Shown piece by piece: positions 17,246 to 26,894 of a DNA stretch of 64,000 nucleotides (positions within the stretch are counted from its first letter, which is position 1; every line of letters starts with the position of its first letter). The DNA is taken from assembly GCF_024807225.1 (NCBI RefSeq), contig NZ_JANUCO010000001.1, positions 1,116,001-1,180,000 on the forward strand, given 5' to 3'. The notes under the pieces were generated by a model. That model saw nothing but the letters and a program-made list of their open reading frames with translations, was not told the origin of the DNA and did not search any database. The position numbers and the translations under genes were made by a program. The DNA comes from Chryseobacterium ginsenosidimutans (GTDB lineage Bacteria > Bacteroidota > Bacteroidia > Flavobacteriales > Weeksellaceae).

Positions 17246-20200
17246 TTAAAAGGTCATTCCTACACCTCCGGAAATTCTTCCGCCATCTGTTCCGTAGAAA
17301 TAGTTTAATCTTGCTGAGAACATTTCGACAATACTTAGCCAAAGTCCGCCACCAACAGATTGATGCCATTTTTGGGAATCTTCGTGGTCGTTCCAGACTC
17401 TTCCGACATCGTAACCCAATAAAATTCCCATGTTTGCAGGGATAATATGGTTTCGTACTCTTCCGAAATCCCAACGAATTTCTGAGTTGTTGGTAAAGTA
17501 AGATTTTCCTGAAAATCTGTCGTTTCGGAAAGCTCTCATTCCATTATTTCCGCCTATTGCTGCCGCTTGATAGAAATCAAAATTGTTATTGTTGATCCAT
17601 CTTCCGTTGCTTGAATTGGCGAATACAAAATTTCCTCTGTTGTCCAATCTGTGATCCAAAGATAAAGTTCCGCTTAACATCAGGAAATTTCTGTTGAAAT
17701 CGGTAAGATTGGTTTTCCAGTCGGCATTTAATTTAAATTCCATTCCTAAAGTAGGGAAGGCGTTATTATCTACATTTTTATAACTAAACGTATAATTGGC
17801 TCCTCCAAACTGTTGATTATCGAAAACTTCCGGTCTTACATCAGGTGAAATATCCACAAAACGGTCTCCGTTTCGCTGCACTTTATTATTTTCAAACGTC
17901 AACTGAAATTGTTGAAATATATTCGTCCAGCTTTTTTTAGAAAGAGAAGGTGCAAAGTTGAATTTTGAAATTCTCGCTCTGTTGTACTTCATTTCCACGG
18001 CATCTCTGTCAAAATCGCTTTCGTTGGATAATCCGAAGAAGTTTTCTGAAAAACGCGGAGTTGTAAATGCAGCATCAATGTTTACATCCCAACTTGAGAT
18101 TACTTTCTTAAAAATTCCTTTATAAACAGCGTTGAAACCTCCTGTTGCAGTATAGAGATTTACTTTTAAGCTATGTTTTTGAGTGTAAGGAGAACGGATG
18201 AAATTATTCACCGTATAATTTGCCAGAACACCAAGAATCACGCCGTCATCGGGGTTGTAATCTGCATTTGGATAGCCTGCGAAAAAGTTATATTTCGGAT
18301 GTCTGTAATTGTACGTGTTGATATCATAATCGTCCGAGATATTTTTCGTTGCACCATGCGTGTTGTAGGTGTTTTTCTGTGATTTGAAATCATAAATTTT
18401 CACCTTGCTTCCATTGGCAACATTGTAGGTGTCGTTGTTGTAGCCACCAATTAATCTGATATTCATTTTCGGTCTTCCATCACCGGAAACTTCATAAATA
18501 TCATCATCTTCCAATCCATAAACCCAAAGTTCTTTAGTTTTTGAATCGTCGTATGTTTTTTCAAAAACCAATTCAGGATTTTCTTTGTTTTTATCTAATT
18601 TATATTGCTTTACGTTAACGGTATTTCCTGTTTTTGTAATAACGAATTTATCGGGATTTACCGTTCCTGCCAACGAAACTTTCTCCTGTAAAACATCATA
18701 ATATTGTGAAGCGTAAGACTGTAATTTGGTCTTTCTTATTTTTAATTTTCTTTGAATATCGGCAATGGTTTCATCTTGTACTTCTTTCGGTAAATTGTTG
18801 AAAGCATCATCAATATCTTTATCCGTTAAATGTTCCTGAATATATTTTGCCTGCTCGATCCAGTCTGCTTCAGTCGATCCTTTAAGGAAAACCAAATCTG
18901 CAGGATAAGGTTCCATCGCAAGCCATTTTACGCTTTGGATGTCTTCTTTAAAAGTTTTCATGTGACGGATCGCCGGAATATTCATAAGGATTTTAAAAGC
19001 AGTACCGTCGTATTTACTGAAAGCCTGATCTCTGTCTCTAGGAATCGGTTTGTAAATTACCTTGTCTCCATCTCGATATTCTGCCCATTTCCATTGATCG
19101 GAATGTCTGTCCCAATCGCCAATCAGCATATCAAAAATTCTTGCTCTGATGTAAGATTCCTGATCTACCGAATATTTATAGCTTTTATTAAAATTTTTCA
19201 GAACATCATCGGTCGAAACAATATCTTTTGCATTATCGAATGTTGCCAACGTTTTCGGATCGGCAGAAAACCGCTCTTCAATCATATACATTTCATCACC
19301 ATAACTCGTATTATATTCGCCTAAACCCTGTTGTTTAGGAATATAAAACAACCTTGGATTGCTGTGGAAAATATTCAGTTTATCTGCCATATTTCCAATG
19401 GTAAATGGAGTAAACGGATGATTGGTTGTATAAAAATCCAGTAAGAATTTTTCAGGGAAGGTATTGTTTAGTTCACTTCCAAAGGTGCTTTTTTTGAAAG
19501 CCATATTGTTAAGAAAACGAACGGCACTTTTTTTCACGGCTCTCATTACAAATTCCTGTCCGTCATTGGCTTTTAATCGCAAACTGTTCGACTGGTTTCC
19601 GCCCCCTTCTCTGAAAGGAGTGTAGCCGCCGTCAAGCGTAGAAATATTTGCGGTCGGAGCTTCAATGGGCATTCCGTAATATTTTCTGTAATGATTTCCC
19701 CAAAGCCATCTGTAAATTCCTCCTTTTTCCGTTAATTTTTTAGGATAAATTGTAGAAGAAACTGTTGATGGAAAAGAATTAGGGTAATTATTAATAAATT
19801 CCTTAGGCTTATCAATCACCTGAATTTGTGAAAGTTTTTCTAGAGTATTCCCTTTTGTCGAAAAATATTCAACATCAGTACTTTGATCTTTTCTGATATT
19901 TAAAACCGCAAAACCGCTTCCACCATAAGAAAAGTCTGTTTTTTCACCAATCGCTGCAGGATCAACTTTCGAACCGGCGCCACTGATGATTTGTCGGATA
20001 TTTCTGTCTTCGTGATATTGCAGATTATGATCGTGTCCGGAAACAAAAATTACATTCTCTTTTTCCTGAACAATACTTTTTAATCTGTTTGAAAGATCTG
20101 CATAATGTTGATTGTTTATATCTTCAGGATTGGCTCCCGAAGAACTTCTCACAATGTTCAATAAACTTGCAACTCCCGGAACGGGAACTTTACTTTTAAA

Positions 20201-20962
20201 AGGGTAAAGATGATCTCTTGCAGACGTAAAACCTGCATGAGTTCCGCTGCTGATAACGGGATGGTGAAGTGCAACGATGATTCTTTTGTCCTGATTTTTA
20301 TTAATTAAATCTATAAATTCATCAAAAAAATCTTCACGGGTTTTGATGTCGCAGTTTTTGTTGATTCCTGGGTAATTGTCCCAGTTTGCTAATACCCATT
20401 CTGTATCAATAACGATGAGTTTAATATCTTTCGTTAAGCTGATATCATCAATCGGGCATGAGTTTTTGGGAAGAAAAGCCTTCTTATCGTTTAAATAATT
20501 TTTTACAAGTTCTTCCTGAGACTTCAATCCGTCTAAACCGCTGTACCAATCATGATTTCCCGGGATAACCAAGGTCTTTCCTTTGAAATTCTTTGAAACG
20601 GCTAACTGATTTTCCAGTTTTTGTTTTGCTGAAGCGTACTCTTTATCAGATTCTTTGGGAAGTCCGTTCGGATAAATATTGTCACCCAAAAATATCAGCA
20701 TAGAATTGCTGCCCGCAGATTCCAACTGACTTTTTAAAAGATCCAAAGTATGCTGAGATTGAGCTTCATCTGCATTTCCGGCATCACCTACTAAGAAAAG
20801 TTTAAAATCATTTTCAGATAGTATATCAGAATATTTAATTTCAGATAAGTTTTTACCCTTTTTTACGTTATATGTTGCGCAGGAATAGAGAACTCCGGCG
20901 GATAATACTACTCTGAGGACAACAGAAGTATTTTTTAGGTGAGTTTTCAAGGATAAATTCAT
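17246..20962 (-). CDS. Metallophosphoesterase / Fam20-like kinase domain / outer-membrane barrel fusion
   Basis: 1238 residues with a signal sequence, Cys28 a possible but atypical lipobox. Residues about 55-370 form a calcineurin-like phosphoesterase: D60 in GDAGN, GDN (93-95), GNHD (135-138), HH (233-234) and GHDH (309-312). The middle (about 440-760) has a Gly-rich segment, FVMRAVKKS (472-480), and IFDMLIGDWDRHSDQW (609-624) followed by PRDRDQAFSKYDG; these recall the secretory Fam20/HipA-type kinase catalytic and metal loops. The last 380 residues are beta-rich with YPNADYNPDDG near 920 and an aromatic C-terminus (GVGMTF), as in BamA/surface-antigen barrels. A phosphatase and kinase-like module in one outer-membrane protein is inferred. 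Divergent from the HD-domain gene, 27 bases away. Confidence 0.82.
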   Translation of the reverse strand: MNLSLKTHLKNTSVVLRVVLSAGVLYSCATYNVKKGKNLSEIKYSDILSENDFKLFLVGDAGNADEAQSQHTLDLLKSQLESAGSNSMLIFLGDNIYPNGLPKESDKEYASAKQKLENQLAVSKNFKGKTLVIPGNHDWYSGLDGLKSQEELVKNYLNDKKAFLPKNSCPIDDISLTKDIKLIVIDTEWVLANWDNYPGINKNCDIKTREDFFDEFIDLINKNQDKRIIVALHHPVISSGTHAGFTSARDHLYPFKSKVPVPGVASLLNIVRSSSGANPEDINNQHYADLSNRLKSIVQEKENVIFVSGHDHNLQYHEDRNIRQIISGAGSKVDPAAIGEKTDFSYGGSGFAVLNIRKDQSTDVEYFSTKGNTLEKLSQIQVIDKPKEFINNYPNSFPSTVSSTIYPKKLTEKGGIYRWLWGNHYRKYYGMPIEAPTANISTLDGGYTPFREGGGNQSNSLRLKANDGQEFVMRAVKKSAVRFLNNMAFKKSTFGSELNNTFPEKFLLDFYTTNHPFTPFTIGNMADKLNIFHSNPRLFYIPKQQGLGEYNTSYGDEMYMIEERFSADPKTLATFDNAKDIVSTDDVLKNFNKSYKYSVDQESYIRARIFDMLIGDWDRHSDQWKWAEYRDGDKVIYKPIPRDRDQAFSKYDGTAFKILMNIPAIRHMKTFKEDIQSVKWLAMEPYPADLVFLKGSTEADWIEQAKYIQEHLTDKDIDDAFNNLPKEVQDETIADIQRKLKIRKTKLQSYASQYYDVLQEKVSLAGTVNPDKFVITKTGNTVNVKQYKLDKNKENPELVFEKTYDDSKTKELWVYGLEDDDIYEVSGDGRPKMNIRLIGGYNNDTYNVANGSKVKIYDFKSQKNTYNTHGATKNISDDYDINTYNYRHPKYNFFAGYPNADYNPDDGVILGVLANYTVNNFIRSPYTQKHSLKVNLYTATGGFNAVYKGIFKKVISSWDVNIDAAFTTPRFSENFFGLSNESDFDRDAVEMKYNRARISKFNFAPSLSKKSWTNIFQQFQLTFENNKVQRNGDRFVDISPDVRPEVFDNQQFGGANYTFSYKNVDNNAFPTLGMEFKLNADWKTNLTDFNRNFLMLSGTLSLDHRLDNRGNFVFANSSNGRWINNNNFDFYQAAAIGGNNGMRAFRNDRFSGKSYFTNNSEIRWDFGRVRNHIIPANMGILLGYDVGRVWNDHEDSQKWHQSVGGGLWLSIVEMFSARLNYFYGTDGGRISGGVGMTF

Positions 20963-20989
20963 AAATTTACATTTAACAAAATTTCGGTA

Positions 20990-22180
20990 ATGAATATTTT
21001 ACAAAAAGCCAAAGATTATGTCGAAATCTTATTCAAAGATAAGTTATCTTCGGTATATTTTTATCATAATTTTATACATACTACGTATACGGTAAACAAA
21101 GCGGAAGAAATAATCAAAAATTCTGCTGTTTCTAAGGAAGATGAAGAAAAGGTGTTGTTGGCACTTTGGTTTCATGATACAGGATATATAGAATGTGCAC
21201 AAAACCATGAGGAAGAAGGGGTGAAGATTATGAAGGATTTTCTTCAAAAAGAAGATTATCCTGAAAATTATATTGAGGATGTTTCTAAATTAATCTTAGC
21301 AACAAAGATTACGTATGACCCTCAAAACTTTCTCGAACAAATTGTAAAAGATGCCGACTGCAGCCACTTTGCAGGGCACGATTACAATGATATTTCTGAT
21401 GCTCTTAGAAAAGAATGGGAACTTACCAACGTAAGATGTTTTTCTAACGACGAATGGAACGCCGGAAATCTTGATATGCTGAAGAACAAGCATAAATTCT
21501 ACACAGAGTATGCAAAAACAAACTGGCAATCTCTGAAAGAGAAAAATATTAAGAAAATCGAGAAAAAACTGGAAAAAGACGACGAGAAAAAAGAAAGCAA
21601 AAAAGACACTTCGGAAAATAAAAAAGACAAGGACAAAGAAAAAGAACCAAAACCCGACAGAAGTGTTGATACTTTATTCAGAGTGACGTTGAGCAATCAT
21701 ACAAGATTGAGCGATATTGCCGACAGCAAAGCGAATATTCTGCTTTCTGTAAATGCCATTATCATTTCGGTTTGTCTTTCTGTGTTGGTTCCGAAATTGG
21801 ATGTTCCTAAGAATTCCCATTTAATTATTCCGAGTTTTATTCTGTTATTATCTGCAGTTTTAACGATCATATTTGCGATTTTATCCACAAAACCGAACGT
21901 TACAAAAGCGAAATTTTCACTACAGGATGTTGCTGACAGAAAAGTAAACCTTTTATTCTTCGGGAATTTCAACAGAATGATGTTTGATGATTATCATAGC
22001 GCGATGAATATTTTGATTAAAGATCGCGATTATATTTACGATTCTATGGTGAAGGATTTATATTATCTGGGGAAAGTTTTGGATAGAAAATACAGGCTTT
22101 TATCAATAACCTATCAGATTTTCATGGCGGGAATTATCATTTCGGTACTCTCTTTCGGATATGCTTTTCTTTCGCTTTAA
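20990..22180 (+). CDS. HD-domain protein fused to Pycsar-effector-like membrane domain
   Basis: 396 residues. The N-terminal half (about 20-180) is an HD phosphohydrolase domain: H26, the HD pair H62-D63 in WFHDTGY, H73, and Asp near 121-123 (KDADCSH). A highly charged Lys/Glu/Asp linker follows (about 180-226). The C-terminal part resembles the DUF5706/PycTM (Pycsar effector) domain: DTLFRVTLSNHTRLSDIADSKAN is cut for length, then membrane segments around 248-270, 280-301 and 370-396. In Pycsar systems the membrane effector is triggered by cyclic pyrimidine nucleotides; HD domains can hydrolyse such nucleotides. No cyclase gene is nearby, so a defence role is speculative. Followed 18 bases later by a bestrophin. 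Confidence 0.78.
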   Translation: MNILQKAKDYVEILFKDKLSSVYFYHNFIHTTYTVNKAEEIIKNSAVSKEDEEKVLLALWFHDTGYIECAQNHEEEGVKIMKDFLQKEDYPENYIEDVSKLILATKITYDPQNFLEQIVKDADCSHFAGHDYNDISDALRKEWELTNVRCFSNDEWNAGNLDMLKNKHKFYTEYAKTNWQSLKEKNIKKIEKKLEKDDEKKESKKDTSENKKDKDKEKEPKPDRSVDTLFRVTLSNHTRLSDIADSKANILLSVNAIIISVCLSVLVPKLDVPKNSHLIIPSFILLLSAVLTIIFAILSTKPNVTKAKFSLQDVADRKVNLLFFGNFNRMMFDDYHSAMNILIKDRDYIYDSMVKDLYYLGKVLDRKYRLLSITYQIFMAGIIISVLSFGYAFLSL

Positions 22181-22198
22181 ATTTAATTTAAATAAAAA

Positions 22199-23113
22199 AT
22201 GATTGTAAGACAGCGGGCAAACTGGCTGAAAATGCTTTTCATATGGAGAGGTTCTGTATTGAAGAAAATCGTTGTTCAGCTCGTTACCATTACGCTGTTT
22301 TCTCTGTCGATCTACTTTTTTAAAGGGAAGATTTTCGATTATAAAGTTCATCTTAATCCTACGATTTTTACGCTGATCGGTCTGGCTCTGGCTATTTTTA
22401 TGGGATTCTGTAATTCCGCGAGTTACGACCGATATTGGGAAGGAAGAAAACTTTGGGGTTCGCTGGTTATTGAGACAAGATCTTTAACGAGACAGATTTT
22501 TTCGCTTGTAGACGGTCCGTCGAACGAAGAAAAGCAGGAAATTGTAAAAATGATTTCCGCTTTCAGCTGGTCTTTAAATGAGCAATTAAGAGATAAAGAA
22601 GGAACAGAGCATCTCTCGAGACTGCTTTCTCCGGAGCGGGTTGAACAATTAAAAGGCAAAAAATTTATTCCCAGTATCATTTTGGGATTTATCTCAGATT
22701 GGATTAAAGAGCAGAATAAAAAAGGAAATATCGATACGATTGTTTTGGTTCAGATGGATCATCAGTTGAATCTGTTTTCTAATATTTCCGGTGGTTGCGA
22801 GAGAATTTACAATACGCCTTTGCCTTTTGCCTACAGTCTTTTGCTACACCGAACGGTTTATTTTTACTGTTTTTGGCTGCCTTTCGGATTGGTGGATACG
22901 CTGGACTGGATGATGCCTTTAATTGTTGTTCTGATAAGCTATACTTTCATTGCTTTGGACGCCATTATTCAGGAAATCGGAGAACCTTTCGGTGAAGAGG
23001 AAAACGATCTTGCACTGAACAGTATTTGCAGAACGATAGAATTTTCTATTTTCGAACAGGCAGAAATTCCGCAAGATGAATTAAAAAAGCCGGATTCTTA
23101 TTTTATAGACTGA
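22199..23113 (+). CDS. Bestrophin-family anion channel
   Basis: 304 residues. N-terminus MIVRQRANWLKMLFIWRGSV and TIFTLIGLALAIFMGFCNSASYDRYWEGRK (quoted in parts) give the bestrophin signature with the RYWEGRKLWG region. Further membrane segments lie near 215-255 and include PFAYSLLLHRT and DTLDWMMPLIVVL. Bacterial bestrophins form pentameric anion- or cation-selective pores. The 3' end overlaps the convergent GAF gene by 11 bases. Co-directional with the HD-domain gene, 18 bases downstream, suggesting one operon. Confidence 0.88.
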   Translation: MIVRQRANWLKMLFIWRGSVLKKIVVQLVTITLFSLSIYFFKGKIFDYKVHLNPTIFTLIGLALAIFMGFCNSASYDRYWEGRKLWGSLVIETRSLTRQIFSLVDGPSNEEKQEIVKMISAFSWSLNEQLRDKEGTEHLSRLLSPERVEQLKGKKFIPSIILGFISDWIKEQNKKGNIDTIVLVQMDHQLNLFSNISGGCERIYNTPLPFAYSLLLHRTVYFYCFWLPFGLVDTLDWMMPLIVVLISYTFIALDAIIQEIGEPFGEEENDLALNSICRTIEFSIFEQAEIPQDELKKPDSYFID

Positions 23114-25415
23114 TTTTACTTATAGAAACTCTCAAGGCAAGAAGTCCTGTAATTCCTTGTAAATCTTCAACTTTTAAAAACTCAATGTCGTTCTCAAGAA
23201 CCCCTTTTTTCTGTAATTTATTGATGTATTCCAGATATTCTTTTTGGTTTTCCATTCCGAAATAAACGATGGTAATTTTTCCGGGACAGGTAATTCTGTC
23301 TGTAGAATCTTTCACGTGAGCTTTATCCAGACGTTTTTTGATGATTTCGTAGTAAGAATTGTAAGCTCCGTCTACATCAAAACGTTTTTCATCCATTCTG
23401 AAACGGATGTCTATTTTTTCATTATAAACGAAAATCAATGAAGCAATTTCCAGACAAATAGGAAGGTCTTGCTTAAAGTTTTGGAATTCCTGTTCTATAT
23501 TACAAACCATTTTCAACTGCCAATATCTCAGCTTATGAACAACTTTTGAATGATAGGGAAGTTCCGGAGCAATGTTTTGACCTGTGTACAGATTATGCTC
23601 GACGCCATCAGACTTAAATCTTTCATAATAATGCGGAAAAATCTGTTGCGCTTTTATCTGACCTTCATCCAATAGATCGGCTAATTTCCTGTTTAATAAG
23701 GTGATAGAATCGTCTAAGCTTTTTCTGTTGGTATAAAAAAGATCATTCTGAGTGAAAACCTGGGTAAAATAATCTTTAATCTTGGCTTTCACTTCACTGG
23801 AAGATTTTATTTCTAATTTTCCCTGTAAAAAAGGGTGAATTTCTTCTCTTAATAATCGTTGGAAACGCTGTTCGCTGTCGGCTTTAATTTCATTATTCAG
23901 CTCATTTTCAAAAATATCTAAAGCAAATAAATATTTTTCCGAATCTGAATCTATTAAAGAAAAAATCCCGTGAAGACAATCAATTTGCTGATTAAGATCT
24001 TCAAGCATTAAATGAAAACGCTTATCCGAAGATGCACGAATATCTGAAAAGCCAAAAAGTGGCGTAAGATTTTTAAACGTAATCTCTTTTAAAGAGTATA
24101 TTTTTTTCCCCAGAGAAGCATTAAAATATTTCTCTGCCTCATTCCTGAATTTCCACACAACACTGTTGTGAATGGTGGTATATTCTCTTTGAATAATGGC
24201 TTCAATCTGGTAATTTTTTTCAAAACTGAAACGGTTTAAAGAAAATAAAATCATGTCTGCGAAAAACTCCATTTTCTTCATTTTCAATCCGTTGAAACTA
24301 TTGGCGACCGGAGAAGTGAATTCCATTATTGCCAACAAATCATTGTCTCTCATGATCGGAATCACCATGAAACTGTTGATCTTATTATCCTTTAAAATTT
24401 TAAAAGAGGCAAGCGATTTTATCTGATGATCCAGATTGTCTACGTTGGAAACAACGATAGGTCTGGAATTGTGATTTATATTTTCAAAAGTATTTTTTCT
24501 GGTTTCTTCATCAAAAGTATTGATCCAAAAATCCAGAATATGATTGGTAAAAAGATTTTCGTAGATCGGAAGTTTCTCGAGTCTCTGATCTTTTTTATTG
24601 AAAAGCATTAATCCAAAACTAAGTTGGGCGACATCAAAATAAGATTTAAAAATTTCCACCAGATTTTCATCTGGAGAAAGATTTTCGGGATCGATGCTTA
24701 TCATGCTTGATTTCAGATCTGATAAGGCAACTTCTGAAGTACAATCTACAAGGGAAACAATAGAAAAACCTTTTAAAATCCATGATTTTGAAGGGAAATA
24801 TTTTTTCCAAAGCTTAAAATCATCGAGATTCTCAAGCAATGTATCGATCACTTCTTCAGACGGAATTCTTGTGCCTTCTTTAGGGAAAACTTCTGTAAAA
24901 TCTGCGTTTACAGAGATTTTATAATGTTTCATAATTCCCTGATGATTCGGAATATCGTAATAAAAAGGAATTGTACTTCTTATATCTCTTTTGAAGTAGC
25001 TTTGTAAAATCAGGCAGCAGCAAAATACATAAAACTCGTCGTCATCGATGTTTCTGAGTTCTATTTCGAAGTCTTTTCCTGCGTCTTTCAGAATGCTTTT
25101 AAATCTTTCCGTATAATTAAAAGTAACGTTGGAAAGAGGAATACTTGCCGCTTTTATTTCATTGTTCGTCAATCCGGTAGGGAAGAGATCGGCTAATAAA
25201 AGTCTGATGAGGTCTTCATTTTTTTCTAATAAAGAGACATCTTCAAAACCATCTCTAAGTTCCTGAAAGTTTTTTGTACTTTCTATAAGTGATTCAGCAT
25301 ATTTAACGCGATAATCCAAACGATCATTGTACCGGATATGTTCTAACACATCCAAATACTTTTTGAACGAAATATATACTTGAAAAGGAGCGTCTTTTTT
25401 GTAAAGATTTGACAA
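23103..25415 (-). CDS. GAF domain-containing large protein
   Basis: 770 residues, no signal peptide. A GAF domain is suggested around 270-400: VAQLSFGLMLFNKKDQRLEKLP then FMVIPIMRDNDLLAIMEFTSPVANSF, the typical GAF core. The N-terminal 250 residues contain NEIKAASIPLSNVTFNYTERF, unassigned, and the C-terminal 350 residues are helical, without an output domain I recognise (no kinase, cyclase, HD or HTH motif). Cytoplasmic, probably a sensory or scaffold protein. Its 3' end overlaps the convergent bestrophin gene. No promoter box was found upstream. Confidence 0.7.
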   Translation of the reverse strand: MSNLYKKDAPFQVYISFKKYLDVLEHIRYNDRLDYRVKYAESLIESTKNFQELRDGFEDVSLLEKNEDLIRLLLADLFPTGLTNNEIKAASIPLSNVTFNYTERFKSILKDAGKDFEIELRNIDDDEFYVFCCCLILQSYFKRDIRSTIPFYYDIPNHQGIMKHYKISVNADFTEVFPKEGTRIPSEEVIDTLLENLDDFKLWKKYFPSKSWILKGFSIVSLVDCTSEVALSDLKSSMISIDPENLSPDENLVEIFKSYFDVAQLSFGLMLFNKKDQRLEKLPIYENLFTNHILDFWINTFDEETRKNTFENINHNSRPIVVSNVDNLDHQIKSLASFKILKDNKINSFMVIPIMRDNDLLAIMEFTSPVANSFNGLKMKKMEFFADMILFSLNRFSFEKNYQIEAIIQREYTTIHNSVVWKFRNEAEKYFNASLGKKIYSLKEITFKNLTPLFGFSDIRASSDKRFHLMLEDLNQQIDCLHGIFSLIDSDSEKYLFALDIFENELNNEIKADSEQRFQRLLREEIHPFLQGKLEIKSSSEVKAKIKDYFTQVFTQNDLFYTNRKSLDDSITLLNRKLADLLDEGQIKAQQIFPHYYERFKSDGVEHNLYTGQNIAPELPYHSKVVHKLRYWQLKMVCNIEQEFQNFKQDLPICLEIASLIFVYNEKIDIRFRMDEKRFDVDGAYNSYYEIIKKRLDKAHVKDSTDRITCPGKITIVYFGMENQKEYLEYINKLQKKGVLENDIEFLKVEDLQGITGLLALRVSISKISL

Positions 25416-25444
25416 AGGCTGAAATTTAGAGTAAAGTTATAAAA

Positions 25445-25474
25445 AAACCACAACATCGATGTTGTGGTTTTATA
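25445..25474. terminator. Terminator of nuo operon (bidirectional)
   Basis: Palindrome at 25445-25470 with 12-bp arms AAACCACAACAT and ATGTTGTGGTTT around CG. The A-run to its left gives a minus-strand T-run, so it ends the nuo transcript; it lies between the end of nuoN and the start of the GAF gene. Confidence 0.88.
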
Positions 25475-25491
25475 TTTTTTGAGGTGACTTT

Positions 25492-26878
25492 TTACAGTCC
25501 GAACTGTCTTGCAAACAAATCTGGGAAAACTCCCAATACAATAATTGAAGCGATCACAAATACGGCTACAATATTGTAAGTAATCGTTACTTTCTCAGAA
25601 GATTTGAATGTACTTTCTTTAAAGAAGAACATTGAAATAATTAATCTTAAGTAATAGGCAATAGAAACTGCAGAAACCTAAAACGGCTACTAATACAAGG
25701 AAAACTCCGTGATTAGAATTCATCGCCTGAGAGAATAAAGCAAATTTCCCCATGAAACCAGCTGTTAACGGAACTCCCGCCATTGAAAGCATGGAAATCG
25801 CCGCAACAGTTGCCAATAAAGGTTCAGATTTTGCCAATCCTTTGAAAGCTCCGAAAGAAGTTTCTCTTTTTAATTTTTCAACATAAATCAAACACATGAA
25901 AACTCCTACCGTTGATAAAGCATAAGCAAATAAATAGAATGCTAAATTGTAAGTAGAAAGGCTCGTCATTCCGAAGAAAACCAACCCGATGTATCCTGCG
26001 TGAGAAACTGAAGAGTACGCCAACATTCTTTTTGCATTTGTCTGAGCAAGACCCATAACGTTTGCTAAAAGTAAAGTGATGATTAAGAATACTCCGAAAA
26101 CATTGATCCATTCTTCGGTAACTCCTCCGAATCCGATCGTCATTAATCTGAATAATGCGAAAAATCCTGAGATTTTTACAACACTCGCCATGAAAGCCGT
26201 GATTAATGAAGGCGCTCCGTAATAAACATCAGGACTCCACATGTGGAAAGGCGCTAATGCTACTTTGAATGCCAATGCACAAAGAATTAATAATACTCCT
26301 AAGATGAACATGACATCTTTAGGATGCGTAACTCCGAAATCCTGGATCTTATATAAATCGAAACTTCCTGTACTTCCATAGATGAACGCAATACCGAACA
26401 GTAAGAAACCTGTCGCGAATGCACCCATTAAGAAATATTTAATTGAAGCTTCGTTTGATCTTAAATCAGTTTTGTTAGCTCCCGCCATTACATATAAAGG
26501 AATAGAAAGAATTTCAACTCCTAAGAATAACGTTACTAAGTTTTGGTATCCGAAAAGGATAATCCCACCACAAAGCGCAAAAAGCATCAATGCGTATAAT
26601 TCTGATTGGTGGCTTCTGTGGTTGCTAAACGCAAAACCTCCCAAAAAGAATAGTAATAATGTCGTTACGATTGATATTTTAGTAAATAAAGCAGTATTTG
26701 CAGTATATTCATACATATGTCTGTACTTTTCGAAAAAAGCACATTCTGGCATGAAACTTACGTATAATGCGATGATTAATCCCAAAATCCCAATGTACCT
26801 TGCGAATTTTCCTTGTTCAAAAACTCCTGAAAATAACGCAACAACTGCCGTTAGGAAAACAATAATTAAAACACTCAT
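25492..26878 (-). CDS. nuoN: NADH-quinone oxidoreductase subunit N, frameshifted
   Basis: Antiporter-like membrane subunit of complex I, last gene of the operon. Many membrane segments, with the Lys/Glu-containing motifs AFKVALAPFHMWSPDVYYGAP and NAKRMLAYSSVSHAGY (each within the proton channel). The frame breaks at 25672-25678 (plus strand AGAAACC, for AGAACC). Removing one base in the coding GGTTTCT restores VLGSAVSIAYYLRLIISMFF and the frame continues past 25619 to a stop at 25492-25494, giving 461 residues with C-terminus VFPDLFARQFGL, the normal NuoN end. As written the protein ends early at 25619. Confidence 0.9.
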
Positions 26879-26894
26879 TTTTTAAAATATCAAA

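Noticed and set aside
20990..22180. Complete Pycsar defence operon
   Set aside because: Only the effector-like domain is present; neighbours are a fused phosphoesterase and a bestrophin, no pyrimidine cyclase.
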